Positions 12,801 through 23,200 of a stretch of DNA of 64,000 nt are shown here, piece by piece; the stretch's first letter is position 1, and every line of letters starts with the position of its first letter. The position numbers and the translations under genes are program-made. Where the stretch lies: assembly GCA_026419785.1 (NCBI GenBank), contig JAODTK010003477.1, forward strand, positions 124,001-188,000, given 5' to 3'. Below the pieces are notes generated by a model that was not told the origin of the DNA, searched no databases, and saw nothing but the letters and a program-made list of their open reading frames with translations. The stretch is from Sclerodactyla briareus (lineage: Eukaryota; Echinodermata; Holothuroidea; Dendrochirotida; Sclerodactylidae).

Positions 12801-14940
12801 AACCTTGTGATCATTTTTTACAACACAATAAGTCCTTAATTTTCACTGTTCAGTGACGTTTTAAACAGCTGTTTGTTTATCAAATTGCAACAGCATGTTT
12901 CGCCCTACGGGCGCATAACGTGCATTTATTTGGCCAATAGGAGGGTAGGCTATTAATGAGGGCGCACTTCCCTTTGGTACCACTCTTACTTACCCCCCCC
13001 CCCCCTCCCACACCCGCACAAATCTCGTCGGTAGGCCTAACACTTGTTTGGTACCAGTCAAGAAGAAATGCCTGTCACCTAGTCAGACTCCAACGTAGCA
13101 GTTTAAATAATTTCTATATCACCAAGCATCCAAGCATCCTACTATCTCATCTGTATCATAACCACCCCGCTAGAACTGGTCAGTTATCGTGAAAGGGTGT
13201 TCAAGTTATACTCCACTGAGATATAATACTATTATGTCAAAAGGTCCGTAGGACACATTGCCTTTTCGTGGCTGCACGAATATGGTGTGGGAAAGCACCC
13301 TGAGGAGAATTACGGATCTTACCAAACCTCACAGATGTTCCCCCATACTACTATCGATAAAACTTGTAAGTCCTAGGATGAATTGGTTCCGTTTTTCGAA
13401 GAGTAAGTGACGATTAAAAAATAGGCCGTAATGATTGAGCTCTGAGAAAATCACGTCTATACCCCTGAGAGCTTATCGGTGGGCAGCACACTTGCGAACC
13501 GTTAACTTTAAGGCCGCCCTTTTGAATACATTGCATAGCATTTCTTCCGTCAGACTGGCGGACTATAAATCTTAATTAGCGCAGCTACGCCTGGCGGGAG
13601 GAGGGTCGCAGGCCAATTATTGACATGCAAGAGATATCTCACACTTTTCACATGGGGTTGAATTCTCCCATAACCGATTTCAGGTGTGGGGAATTTTCTG
13701 AGGGGTGTCGATTTTGGGTTCTCGATGGACCGACCAAATAACGGCATATGGTATGACGGGCGGATAACAAGTATATATACGGGATGTTTGGTAATGGTTT
13801 TCACTTCACCGCACCGAGTTCACCTCTCCCGATCTCTCACAACCCTGATTTCTGTAAGGTACAATGATCACGCCGTTACCTGGTTACCAGAGTCTAGTCA
13901 ATCTATCTTGTTTCATGGCCGTTTAGTAGCCGAATTTACTGCCAGCTTTGGTCGAATAATTGGCCGAATTGTTCTCCGAAAGGTTTGTTCCCGTAAGAGT
14001 TCACTGTACCCTATTACATAACATCCGCCGTCATCACAGTTGGGAGCGGAGGGGGGGGGGGGCATGTCTTCACTCTCAAAACTGGGGGCTTCTCAGGATA
14101 GAAACAGATAATAGTCACATGTTCAAGTTTATATCACCATTACAATGCGCTGATTAAAGTGCAATCAAATTTATTGTAGAGCAGATTGAGAACCAAATTG
14201 AAAAAAAAAAATGGGAAAAAAAAGGCCCAAAGATTCGCGCGCGCCATGTGTTGTCACGGCACAATGCATCTTAGTAGTAGATCATAATGAAGTGTAGTAA
14301 GGGGTGTGCCTCTTAGGTAGTCATTTCAATTTTTGTTTCCTTCCCGCATCTCCACTGCTGCACGACTACACAACTGCATGTGCCTTCTTTTTTTATCCAC
14401 AAGCTCGTTAGACCGACTTCTATGCTCACATTCTTCTGTTCTGGGCAACTCCCTGGTTTTTGGCCGAAGATTGGTCATCAAGAACATCGCCCTCATTCAT
14501 GAAGTTAGAGAATTTTTCTTTTTTGTGAGAGGTTTATTTCCTCGAACAAACACTTCCAGAAACGAAGATCACTGTCTAGAACAAATATCAAACGGACAGA
14601 ACTGCCATTTCCTGCAATCTGGGAGCCTTAGGGGCGTCACTCTTCGCAAGTAGTTACGCCCCCCCCCCCTCCCTCTTGGCGTAACCAGACAATTACACGG
14701 TTTTAAGGGGCGGAAAATGGATGTATAACCGAATGACTTTCCAAACATAAACAAGAACACAAAGTTTTTTTGTAGTGATTCATTGCAATATAACGATATC
14801 AAACTTTTTGACACCTTGTCCCTGAACGCTGTGTTCAGAATTTTAACAGTGGCCAGTACTGTCACTGTGAGTGTTATAAAAATGTAATTTTGGGTGGCTG
14901 ACTAGAACATTGACTGGCCGCCATCGTTATACACAGTGAT
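9810..14940. other. No gene recognised; homopolymers only
   Basis: About 5 kb of moderately AT-rich sequence. It contains a T-run at about 12542-12561, C-runs at about 12993-13006 and 14663-14671, and a G-run at about 14051-14061. The frames at 13686-14021 and 14333-14653 have no recognisable domain or splice context. The segment near 12745-12790 (GCGTACGCAGAGGGGG) looks like one end of a small MITE seen elsewhere in such genomes, but no partner end was found. Confidence 0.4.
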
Positions 14941-14942
14941 CT

Positions 14943-15310
14943 TAAGCCGCGTTTCCCTGCATGCGGGCGGGGCGGGCACGCCGGCAACGCGAGTGACCCG
15001 TTTTCATGCGCGGGCGGGGCGGGCGTTTCCCTCGAAATCACGCACCTAGTGTGTATATTCGCTATATAAAACCGTGTCTGCCTATATTCTTTCGGTTATA
15101 ATTGTTATTATCATTTTTATTATTATTATATCATTTCAATTCTTATTTATTATTTATCGAACACCGGACGCATAGGCCCACTAGTGGTTAAACCTAAAAA
15201 CCGGTGTTTAGTTTCTAGAACCATTGTTCTAAATGTCACCGATAGCGCTTTACTCGCATGTCCCGCTTGCCCTCCCGCCCCCCCGCCCGCATGCCTGGAA
15301 CGCTGCTTAG
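14943..15310. mobile_element. Short foldback element, GC-rich inverted termini
   Basis: The left terminus TTAAGCCGCGTTTCC followed by TGCATGCGGGCGGGGCGGGC is mirrored on the right by CGCCCGCATGCC then GGAACGCTGCTTA. The interior has an ATT-rich tract and then, in reverse orientation, the CACCGG / AACCATTGTTCTAAATGTCACC order of the foldback at 1-460. It is a shortened, inverted member of the same family with no coding capacity. Confidence 0.65.
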
Positions 15311-15466
15311 GGGGCTCCATTGAAATGGCAGTAGAGATAGAATTGGTTGAACTATTTGGTATAATTTCAACATTTTCTCAAATAAATGATGGCCTAGTGA
15401 CAGCATAACCATACATTTCTTGACAAAACCCTACAAAATGACAATGGGTATACATTCTCTTCCTTA

Positions 15467-16361
15467 AAAGCCGCGTTTCCCAGCACGCGGGCGGGCCGGC
15501 CGGGCGTTTTTCCTCGAATCGGTAGCGATTTTTTCCGCCCGCTCCGCGTGTCCGGTGTATTTCCATCACTTCCCGGGGATTTCCCTGCAATCTTACGGCT
15601 TGAAGCCGATAATTGATAGTAGAGTCCATTATGTTCAAATTCATGTTCCAAACCCCATTCATACCTGTTTCAACACTAGGGATGAGATTTTTAATACAGA
15701 TGTGCTATATTTACATGTTTAAACTGTTTAAACTGATGATATGCCAAGTATTTGCTAATTAATCTCCAAAACCTGTCCAATTGTGAAGTTTTAAAAATGG
15801 TGGGCCGGTATCGTTGACATTCAGAACCATGGTGTTCAGAAAAAATGAACACCGTGTTTAGTTTAAACAGCTAAGTATGCTTCGGTGTTTGACCACAACG
15901 TCAACGACAACAACCCACAATGAACAACAACGACAACACACAACTGACACCCGACGACAACAAACGACAACGACACTGACAAATATGTGTTCAAAAAGGT
16001 GTCTAGCCGTTGTGCATATAGACAAAATCTGTAAAAATCCATCCCTATAGTGTTGAAACCGTTTATGAATGTTGTTTTGAACATTAATTGAACCTAAATT
16101 TGTCCTCTACTCTCCATTATCCGGCTTCAAGAGCCGGTAATATTTCAGGGAAATCCCCCGGGAATGGATTTCGAAATACCCCACGCGGACACGCGGGCGG
16201 GCGGAAAAAATCGCTACACTACAACCATGACCGTCGAGAAACGCCCAACCCTCGCCGCCCGCCCCGTCCCGCGTGCATGTTACGGCTCCATTGGAAAATA
16301 ACCGATGAGCGATTTTAACGCCCGCCCCGCCCGCGCCGCGTGCATGGAAACGCGGCTCAAT
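15467..16361. mobile_element. Foldback element with roughly 250-bp arms
   Basis: The left arm starts AAGCCGCGTTTCCC near 15468; the right arm ends GGAAACGCGGCT near 16357. Complementarity continues inward: AGCGATTTTTTCCGCCCGC, CGCGTGTCCG, GGGGATTTCCCTG, AAGCCG and GTTTCAACACTA..GGGATG are found in the left arm and, reverse-complemented, between 16010 and 16215. The loop holds the CTAATTAATCTCC to CAACGACAAC module shared with 1-460. There is no transposase; mobility would need a source element in trans. Confidence 0.7.
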
Positions 16362-16399
16362 ACATCTAGTCTAAACGTATAGTTGACAGAATGAACTGT

Positions 16400-17392
16400 C
16401 ACCTGTGTGATGTTTCCCAGCATTCACATGAACCTTCTCTGATCTAAATTGCAATTTGGTGAAGTGCAAGCTGGAGTTAATGACTCTGATTTCATTGTTA
16501 GGCACAACGCAGAGAGTCACATATAATGCAAAGGGAGTCAAGCCACCGAGAGCATATCATCACATGGAAGAACCTGGGTGGATATCAATGACTTCGACGA
16601 CGAATCATGTGGAAAACAGTAATCACTCAGGCCTAGCCCTCAGGCCTCACGACTCAGGCCCTACCCTCACTACTGAAGCATTGGCTTAGCTTGGGTTTAA
16701 CAATGCCATATCAGTCTATAGGTTCTATACGCTAGGCCTAATGGACTAGGCCTAATACAATCACATAATACAGAAGGAGGGGGGCAACCGTAGCCTAAGG
16801 CCGTACTTCCTAGGTATGTGCACAATACAATTGGTTGGATTAGATGTTAATATGCTGGGTATACACCCAATTCCATGAGTTTGTGCAATACTGTGTTGTA
16901 GTCAGTCATCACAGTGTCTTAAATGCACAGGTCCTGCAGGGGAGGTCGTAACATTATTGCGATACCGCTTATGACACAGCAACGAAGTCACCAGAGGATC
17001 AGCGTAACCATTAACTGTACGCAATAAGCCAATGGCCATAGGCCTACCTCCCCACCCTTACTTCATTAAAGCCAGGAGCACACTGAATCGAACAATGGGG
17101 TGAGGGGTTCGATTGGGACTGTTATTTTATGCCTGACCTGTTGTTGCTCCTTTCTCTGGGGTGCTCACAGACGACTATAGGGTTCAACATTCTCTCACAC
17201 AGGTCACACATACCCCATTTTCCACTCAATTTGACATTTGTGAGATCTCAATTAAGGAACAGGTAAATGTTTGTTTTTAGTATTGGGCCGTTTGCTATGC
17301 CCAATTTGCAAGTTGCCCAGAAGGTTCTGGTACTTTCTGGACTGTTTCATGTAAGTACGATTATTAGCCACTTCTCAAATTTTGGAAATAGG
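16400..17392. repeat. Duplicon, first part, copy 2
   Basis: Partner of 3480-4280, starting right after the foldback element at about 16414 (CAGCATTCACATGAACC) and ending near AAATAGGGTT at 17390. This is where copy 1 passes directly into its second part, but here an unrelated block of about 3.6 kb follows. Several TAGGCCTA octamers lie in the segment. Confidence 0.7.
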
Positions 17393-18171
17393 GTTCATCT
17401 ACCCATTTGGGGATGAGACCTTCGTTTTTGGGGGAATCCCCCCCCCCCCAAAAAAAAAAAAAATTAACCCTGTATGCCTATGCTGCCTTGCAGGAGGGGG
17501 CATGGCCCCCACTTCCAAAAATGTTGATACTGGTGTTTTTTTTTGGACAAACAGTTGGGTCAGTATAGTGTATGGGAATTTAGGGAAATGGATTCTGCCA
17601 CCACCACATTTCGCACCTACTGCCGGGCCCACCACGCCACTTTTATAAGGCCAATACAAAAAAAATTTTTCTCGTCCTAACTTCGCTAAAAGTTTGGGCA
17701 TGAGGGCCTTTTTTTTTTTTTTTTTTTTTGCTCTCAGACAGTCCAGAATACCATATTTAGTACTTGTATCGCGGTCAGCAGTTCTGGAAAGGAGCCATGA
17801 CTTCTTTTTTTTCTTTTTTCCCCTGAGGTTATCCCCCCTAGTGGCCACAAGCCATCCCAAAATGTTCCCCACATAGTTTGCATTGCATCAGTAGTAGCTT
17901 TTTCCTTTAAACCATATTTTGAAGAAAAAACATTATCAAGTGAGTTGGTCAAAAACAAAAAGAAAAATTGACATTACTAAAAAATCTGCGGGCGGGACGA
18001 GAAACTGCTTTTTTGTTTTACTTGGCCTAATCCCTATACTGCCTTACCACCACCACAGGCATTTACTCTCTCAACTCATGAAATGACAGTATCACAGAAC
18101 AGTTAGCACAACCTGTCAGGACACGTTACGCAAGGACACTGTGGCAGTGATCCCAACCAACAGTTTTGGAA

Positions 18172-18330
18172 GGCTCGAGGGCCGTGCCTCGGCTCGAGGC
18201 CGGCCTCGAGCCATTTTTTGGCGCCTCGTCCTCGGCCTCGGAGGCTATGCGGCCTCGGCCTCGGCCCTCGGCCATTCGGCGCTTCCCTCCGTCCTCGGAT
18301 TTTGAGGCCGAGGCCGGGTCGAGGCGGACA
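18172..18330. repeat. CCTCGG-rich GC island repeat
   Basis: Irregular hexamer-like repetition of GGCCTC/CTCGGC, including the palindromes CTCGAGG and GGCCGGCC, followed by a T-run. It yields Arg/Pro/Ser-rich false frames. A related tract lies at 20246-20371. Confidence 0.8.
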
Positions 18331-19350
18331 ATATTTTTTTTTTTTTTTGCTATTAAAATAAGAACCAATGAAAATTTTATGTCACCAAATGATGCTCGAA
18401 TTTGTTTGGAATTTTCGCGAACAATTTGACTAAACTAGCATACTCGGTAATCACCAAAAGAGCTACCGATAAAATATACTGCGCAGCGCTCCCAGGCCCG
18501 CCGTGCAATTTTCCCAGTGCAGTGCTAGAATTGCCGGCGCCTTGCGAGCTCTAGCTGGCCATAGACAACGTACAGTACTGATTGCTTGCATACTGCAAAG
18601 TGCACCGTACGCATATTTAAGCTTTGTTTACCAAGCAGGAATCAAGCATTTGGCCCGGGCCATCTTGTAACACATCACTCACGTCTGATCGGCCCCCCCT
18701 TATGTCGTAGTAGGATTTTCGAGATGAAATTCTAGTCCCCAATGCAAAAAACTGTGCATAACCTGGACCAATAAATACGAAGAATTGGTCTGTTCTGCAT
18801 ATCGTGAATGTATTTTATAATTCCATACGAATTTATATCCTCTAACGACGGTGTAGTCTGTTAGTGTTACGAGAAAATCCACCAATATTTTGATTCCTTC
18901 ATGCATTATATCCCCACATGGTATTAATTGTTTCTGTCTTCGCCTAGCGCCGGCGCCGCATTGTTAGCCGCGATTAACTCTCCAACGCTTGTCGGGTTTT
19001 AAACTTGAAACTTTGCCACTGTTTTAGTATCGAATAAAAATCTCGATGAGTTCAACAATGGGAGTTCGCCCCACTATCAAGAGGGCGGGCATCCTGGATT
19101 TTTTGACGTTTACTTTTGTAACGAGGATTTGCGTGTTTTTGGAACATGGCGATCGCTTTGAAGACTAACTTTCGTCTTAGCCTCATGGGAACCGCAAAGC
19201 CCACCGATCCCATTCGTTATCGAATGAGATCGACATTGTCTATCCCGGCCCACTGATTGCTCAAGTATTTGGATAATACGTTGGTGGTTAACCCGCCAGT
19301 CGATGTGTAGTTTATGTTTGACCTCAGTCAAAGGAATCTGTGCAGTCATT

Positions 19351-19446
19351 ACAGTGTGTGTGTGGTGGGTGTGGTGTGGTGGCGTGTGCGTGTGTGTGTG
19401 CGTGTGTGTGTGCGTTTGTGTGTGGTGTGTGTGGTGTGTGTGTGTG
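19351..19446. repeat. GT microsatellite, interrupted
   Basis: About 95 bp of GT dinucleotides interrupted by GGT and CGT. Its reverse-strand His/Thr-rich frame is not a gene. Confidence 0.9.
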
Positions 19447-19647
19447 ACGCCTGGCTGTTAACACGATAACTGACTCACCCCTTGGGGGATCAAGCTCATC
19501 CTTGGTATGTGGGGTTCCCATAATGAGTATATGATCCCTATTTGTTTTTCGTTCAGGCTGAAGGTTCATTCTTGAGGTCAAACAAACTTCAGGGGCAGTC
19601 AAGGTATCACTAAGCCTCTTGCCTCTCTGGTTTTGTTTTGTTGTTAG

Positions 19648-20085
19648 GTTTGAAGATCACTGTAAGAATTGGCTTGCCATTGGTGAAGTATTGCCTCTCC
19701 AATCTGGATTTAAAATGTACCTTTTAAAGATTAAAACAATTCTGTTTCGTACACACGTGATTGGAGGGGCAGTCTCTGCTGTATTGAAATCCACAGCCCT
19801 TCGGAAGCCAGATGGTGCAGCCAGAATCGAGTACTCTGCTTTCTCCACAGATGCTGAAATACGTGATGTTTTGCAAAATGCCGGACAGTGTGCCTTAGCA
19901 TCTAAAGGCTACGTACCTGTCTGCCCTGTGCACTTATGAGAGTCATATTGAGATGTATTTAATGTGAATGGTATGAGTATAACCTTTATAAGCAAACTCA
20001 CAAGCATTACCATTTTCACAACTACATTCAATTTTTTTCATTCTGAGTACTGACTTCAAGAATAAAATTGGTTTGCAATATCACT
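19648..20085 (+). CDS. Putative terminal coding exon and 3' UTR, unknown protein
   Basis: A T-rich tract ending TTGTTAG gives a good splice acceptor, so the exon starts at 19648, one base before a codon boundary. The frame then runs 96 codons to TGA at 19937-19939, from FEDHCKNWLAIGEVLPL at the start to a Cys-containing C-terminus, ASKGYVPVCPVHL. An AATAAA lies 121 bases after the stop and a T/G-rich stretch follows. The amino acid mix is protein-like and not repeat-like, unlike nearly every other frame here. I do not recognise the family. There is no membrane segment and no obvious domain. Upstream exons were not found in the preceding 2 kb, which is repeats, so they must lie further left or the exon is an orphan carried by the 3.6-kb block. 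Confidence 0.45.
20061..20066 (+). terminator. Poly(A) signal AATAAA
   Basis: A canonical hexamer downstream of the stop codon at 19939, followed within 30-40 bases by a T/C/G-rich stretch (CCTGCTTGTTC). The position fits a short 3' UTR of about 140-150 bases for the terminal exon. Confidence 0.45.
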
Positions 20086-20245
20086 TTCCTGCTTGTTCAT
20101 CCTCATTTTCGTGCCCATTCAAACAGTCTTGTCTCCATATATTAATCATAATGTCTAACTGTAGCCATGGGGCAGACAACACCGTAAAATTCCTTATTTA
20201 TCCAACACACTGTATTTAAAATGTATGCGTTCTATTATTCGCCCC

Positions 20246-20371
20246 CCGGCCTCGTCCCTCGGAAGGTGTGGCTTCGGCCTCGGCCTCGTCCTCGAGGGTT
20301 CGGCCTCGCCTCGGCCTCGGGGTTGCGGCCTCGGCCTCGGCCTTGGCCCTCGGATGCCGGCGGCCTCGGGA
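20246..20371. repeat. CCTCGG-rich GC island repeat, second tract
   Basis: About 125 bp of GGCCTCGG-type repetition, same character as 18172-18330. The two tracts lie either side of the terminal exon. Confidence 0.8.
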
Positions 20372-20799
20372 CTACAACACTGCCAACAAACTGTCACCAG
20401 GGAGGACCCATACCTTTGTGATTCAAAATGGAAAACAGAATGCCAGCAAAAATTGAATTTGCACTTAAACTAAGGTAAATGACCCCCTCATCGGCCTTTA
20501 ATGACCTTGCTCAGATGAATGTTAATTGGGAAAATGACCCCCTACCCTCATGCCCAGGAGCCCCAAATTATCAAACATTTAATCAAGTTGGTGGTCCTGC
20601 ATTTAGTCATAATTTCAGTTTCAGTCAACTACGTCCCCGGCCTGTTCTACCCCCACTAAAACTACTGTGTCCAATTACATGGCACTGTCACGGCGGCGGC
20701 AGCTACACCCCAAAACCATAATACCCGGACACTGCCATTGTCACGGGGATATAACTATAAGATATAATTATTAAGAAAACTTCAAGAGATCTTCCTCCA

Positions 20800-20945
20800 A
20801 TACATAGATTATTCAAGTGAATTAGGTCATATTGGAATATCTCCCTGCAGTTGCTCAAATACCCTAAATGACACCTACGCAGACAGCCTACTGAAAACAG
20901 GGCTACCAAAGTTCATGCGAATATTGATCCATGACAGCCTTTAAA
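20800..20945. repeat. Second copy of the 6960-7105 segment
   Basis: Shares ATATTGATCCATGACAGCCTTTAA and flanking words with 6960-7105. It is directly joined to the second part of the duplicon at about 20975. Confidence 0.6.
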
Positions 20946-20974
20946 GTCAAATGTAAGAATACATGTACTTCCCA

Positions 20975-23200
20975 CCAAATAGACAAACAAGGGAGACAGA
21001 GTCTTAACAACAGGCACCTGAAACAATGGTCCACTGGGGAGGTCCACTGGCTAGACCGACCTTGTCAGCCCCAGTGCAGGGGCCATTATCTTCTAGTTTA
21101 ATATCGCGGCTATTTAAAGAGAGTAGGAGGGGGAAGCCCAGGTCAATGCCCAAATGAAGACGACATCGACGCTGTCGGACAGTGTAACTGATATTTGTTC
21201 AGAAACCTGCTGGCCAATATTAAAGGACCCTGGACTGGGTAGTCCATTGGGAAATGCAGGGGAACACGAAATTCTGTGAAGAGCAGTAGGTCAATCACAA
21301 TAACATTGCCTAAAAACCATTTACGCTAATTAAGGCACTAATTACCTTGTTGTGACCAGAACAATACCTATGACGTAATATACATGTTCCCTGAAATTCA
21401 CAATTCCCAGCCATGACACTGTAAGTTATTGTTCAAAAAACATTAGTTTTTTGGGTCATAAGTGACTTTGCATGACCTTTGATGACCTGACAGTTTTTAT
21501 GGTATATGGTTACTCTTGATGAAATGCACGCAGTCCTACCAGCAATTGTGTATCCCCAAGATACTACGATGCTATTTCCGCCAAAAGGTATCTAAACACC
21601 TTTTATCCCTTGTAACTTGAGAACCAGTGCCCGCATTGAACTGGGAGTTTGTTTTTGTGTATTTCCGCACGCAGAGCTCTGTCACATATCTTTGCACACA
21701 AAGGTACCATGGGTCCATTTATGGACCATTTCGATCGGAATTAGGTACCTTTGAGATTCGAAAAATGGCCACAAAAATTTTGATTCGGCCAAAACAATGT
21801 AAGGTCCATTGAGGTCGAAGTTCACACCGATGAGGTCACTAATCAGATCACTTTGGCACACCTCCCCCCTTGACAAAGACATATGGTTCAATGTTATGGG
21901 CCAAAAAACAACTAGTTTTTGACCTCTATTGACCTTTAAATGACTTGGATGACTGCCCCTTTTTTATAAAAAAACAAAGTTTGTTTGCAGGCACACATAC
22001 TATTCGGCAGGTTCCTGCCCATACGTGACCTTGAATGAAACCTTTGATAACATGAAATGGTTTTTAAATGAAAAATGTTCTCCGCCAGGATGTACACCCT
22101 GTCCTGAAACTTCAACAGTTGCCAGCAATTCACTGTAGTTTTTTTCCAAACAATATTTCTTTTTTTGCCTAAGTGCCTCAAATGGGACCTTTGATGACTT
22201 GACACTTTTTATAAAAACGTTACTCCTTGATGAGATTGCACGCAGTCCTAAAAGCATTATGTATCCCAAATTATACTGCCCGAATGCTATTGCCGAAAAG
22301 GTACCAAAACCAAACTTTGACCCCTCGTAGCTTGAGAACCGAGTGCCCGATTGGAGCGGGGGTTTGTTTCGTTTATTCCAGCACACAGAGCTTGTCACAT
22401 ATCCAAAAATTGACAGTTTTTTCAATTTTCTTGTGCCCTGTAACTCTAAAATAGGCCATCATTTTCAGATTTGACCTTACCTTTTGACCTCAGCATCAGA
22501 AGTATTTTGACCCACTAATTCTAAAAAACACCAATTAACAATCACTATGAACATCCTAACGGCACTAATTTCAAATTAAAAACTTTGACCTCTGAATTCT
22601 TCGCACACAAAGGTCACATGGGGTCAAGTTATGGTCCTTTTCGATCGTAAGGTACCTTTGAGATGCCGAAATGGCCACGAAAATTTGATTTGGCCGCAAA
22701 CGTGTCAGGTCAATTGAGGTCAAAGGTCACACAGAAGGGGTCAACGAGTGGATCACATGGCGCACCTTCCAATCTTGGCAGATGTTCGGTGTCCCTGTTA
22801 TGCCTAAAAAACTAGTTTTTTTACCCCTAATTGACCTTGGATGACCTTGGTGACATTTACCGTTATGTTTGAATATGTTCCATTCTCTAATCGCAACTAT
22901 TCCCAAAAGGCAGCGATTTAGGACCTTCTAATAGGAATTTGCCTTTTTTGATATTTCAGATTTTGGCCTCTCATTACCTTTGGTGACCTTGACGGGCAAC
23001 AGAAAAAATAGGATCAACTACAACTGTACGAACCCACGGCCGAATATGAACTTGATACATGCTTGCCGTTCTCCAGATATCGTCCGGACAAAATGTGTCC
23101 CTACACACACACACACAAACACCACACACGGACATCACATCACATACTTGCGTGACCGCATAGATTCCTTTGCCGTGTCCAAGGAACAAAAAAAAAGGAA
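20975..23200. repeat. Duplicon, second part, copy 2
   Basis: Partner of 4281-5832. It is longer because the module beginning GATGACYTGACA.TTTTTAT and ending with the GGGAGTTTG / TCACATATC phrases is present twice in tandem, at about 21480 and 22195 (spacing about 715 bp). It ends with the CA tract (about 23103-23135) and the TTCCTT...AAGGAA hairpin near 23165-23187, like copy 1. Confidence 0.7.
22717..22729 (+). promoter_or_regulatory. Perfect DR1 of AGGTCA half-sites, second copy
   Basis: AGGTCA-A-AGGTCA, identical to 5305-5317 although the surrounding duplicon copies have diverged with many indels. It could be chance preservation in a half-site-rich sequence or selection. Confidence 0.35.

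Larger units (their letters stand above)
17393..20970. other. 3.6-kb block interrupting duplicon copy 2
   Basis: Lies between the two duplicon halves. It holds homopolymers (C/A near 17439-17462, T near 17711-17729), two CCTCGG-rich tracts, a GT microsatellite, a reverse copy of the ATACTCATTATGGGAA repeat near 19440-19545, one likely terminal coding exon, a half copy of the 8560 hairpin and the segment shared with 6960-7105. Either this block was inserted into copy 2 or an equivalent piece was lost from copy 1. Confidence 0.5.

Noticed and set aside
19324..19602. His/Thr-rich minus-strand frame
   Set aside because: It is the translation of the GT microsatellite plus the reverse copy of the ATACTCATTATGGGAA repeat.
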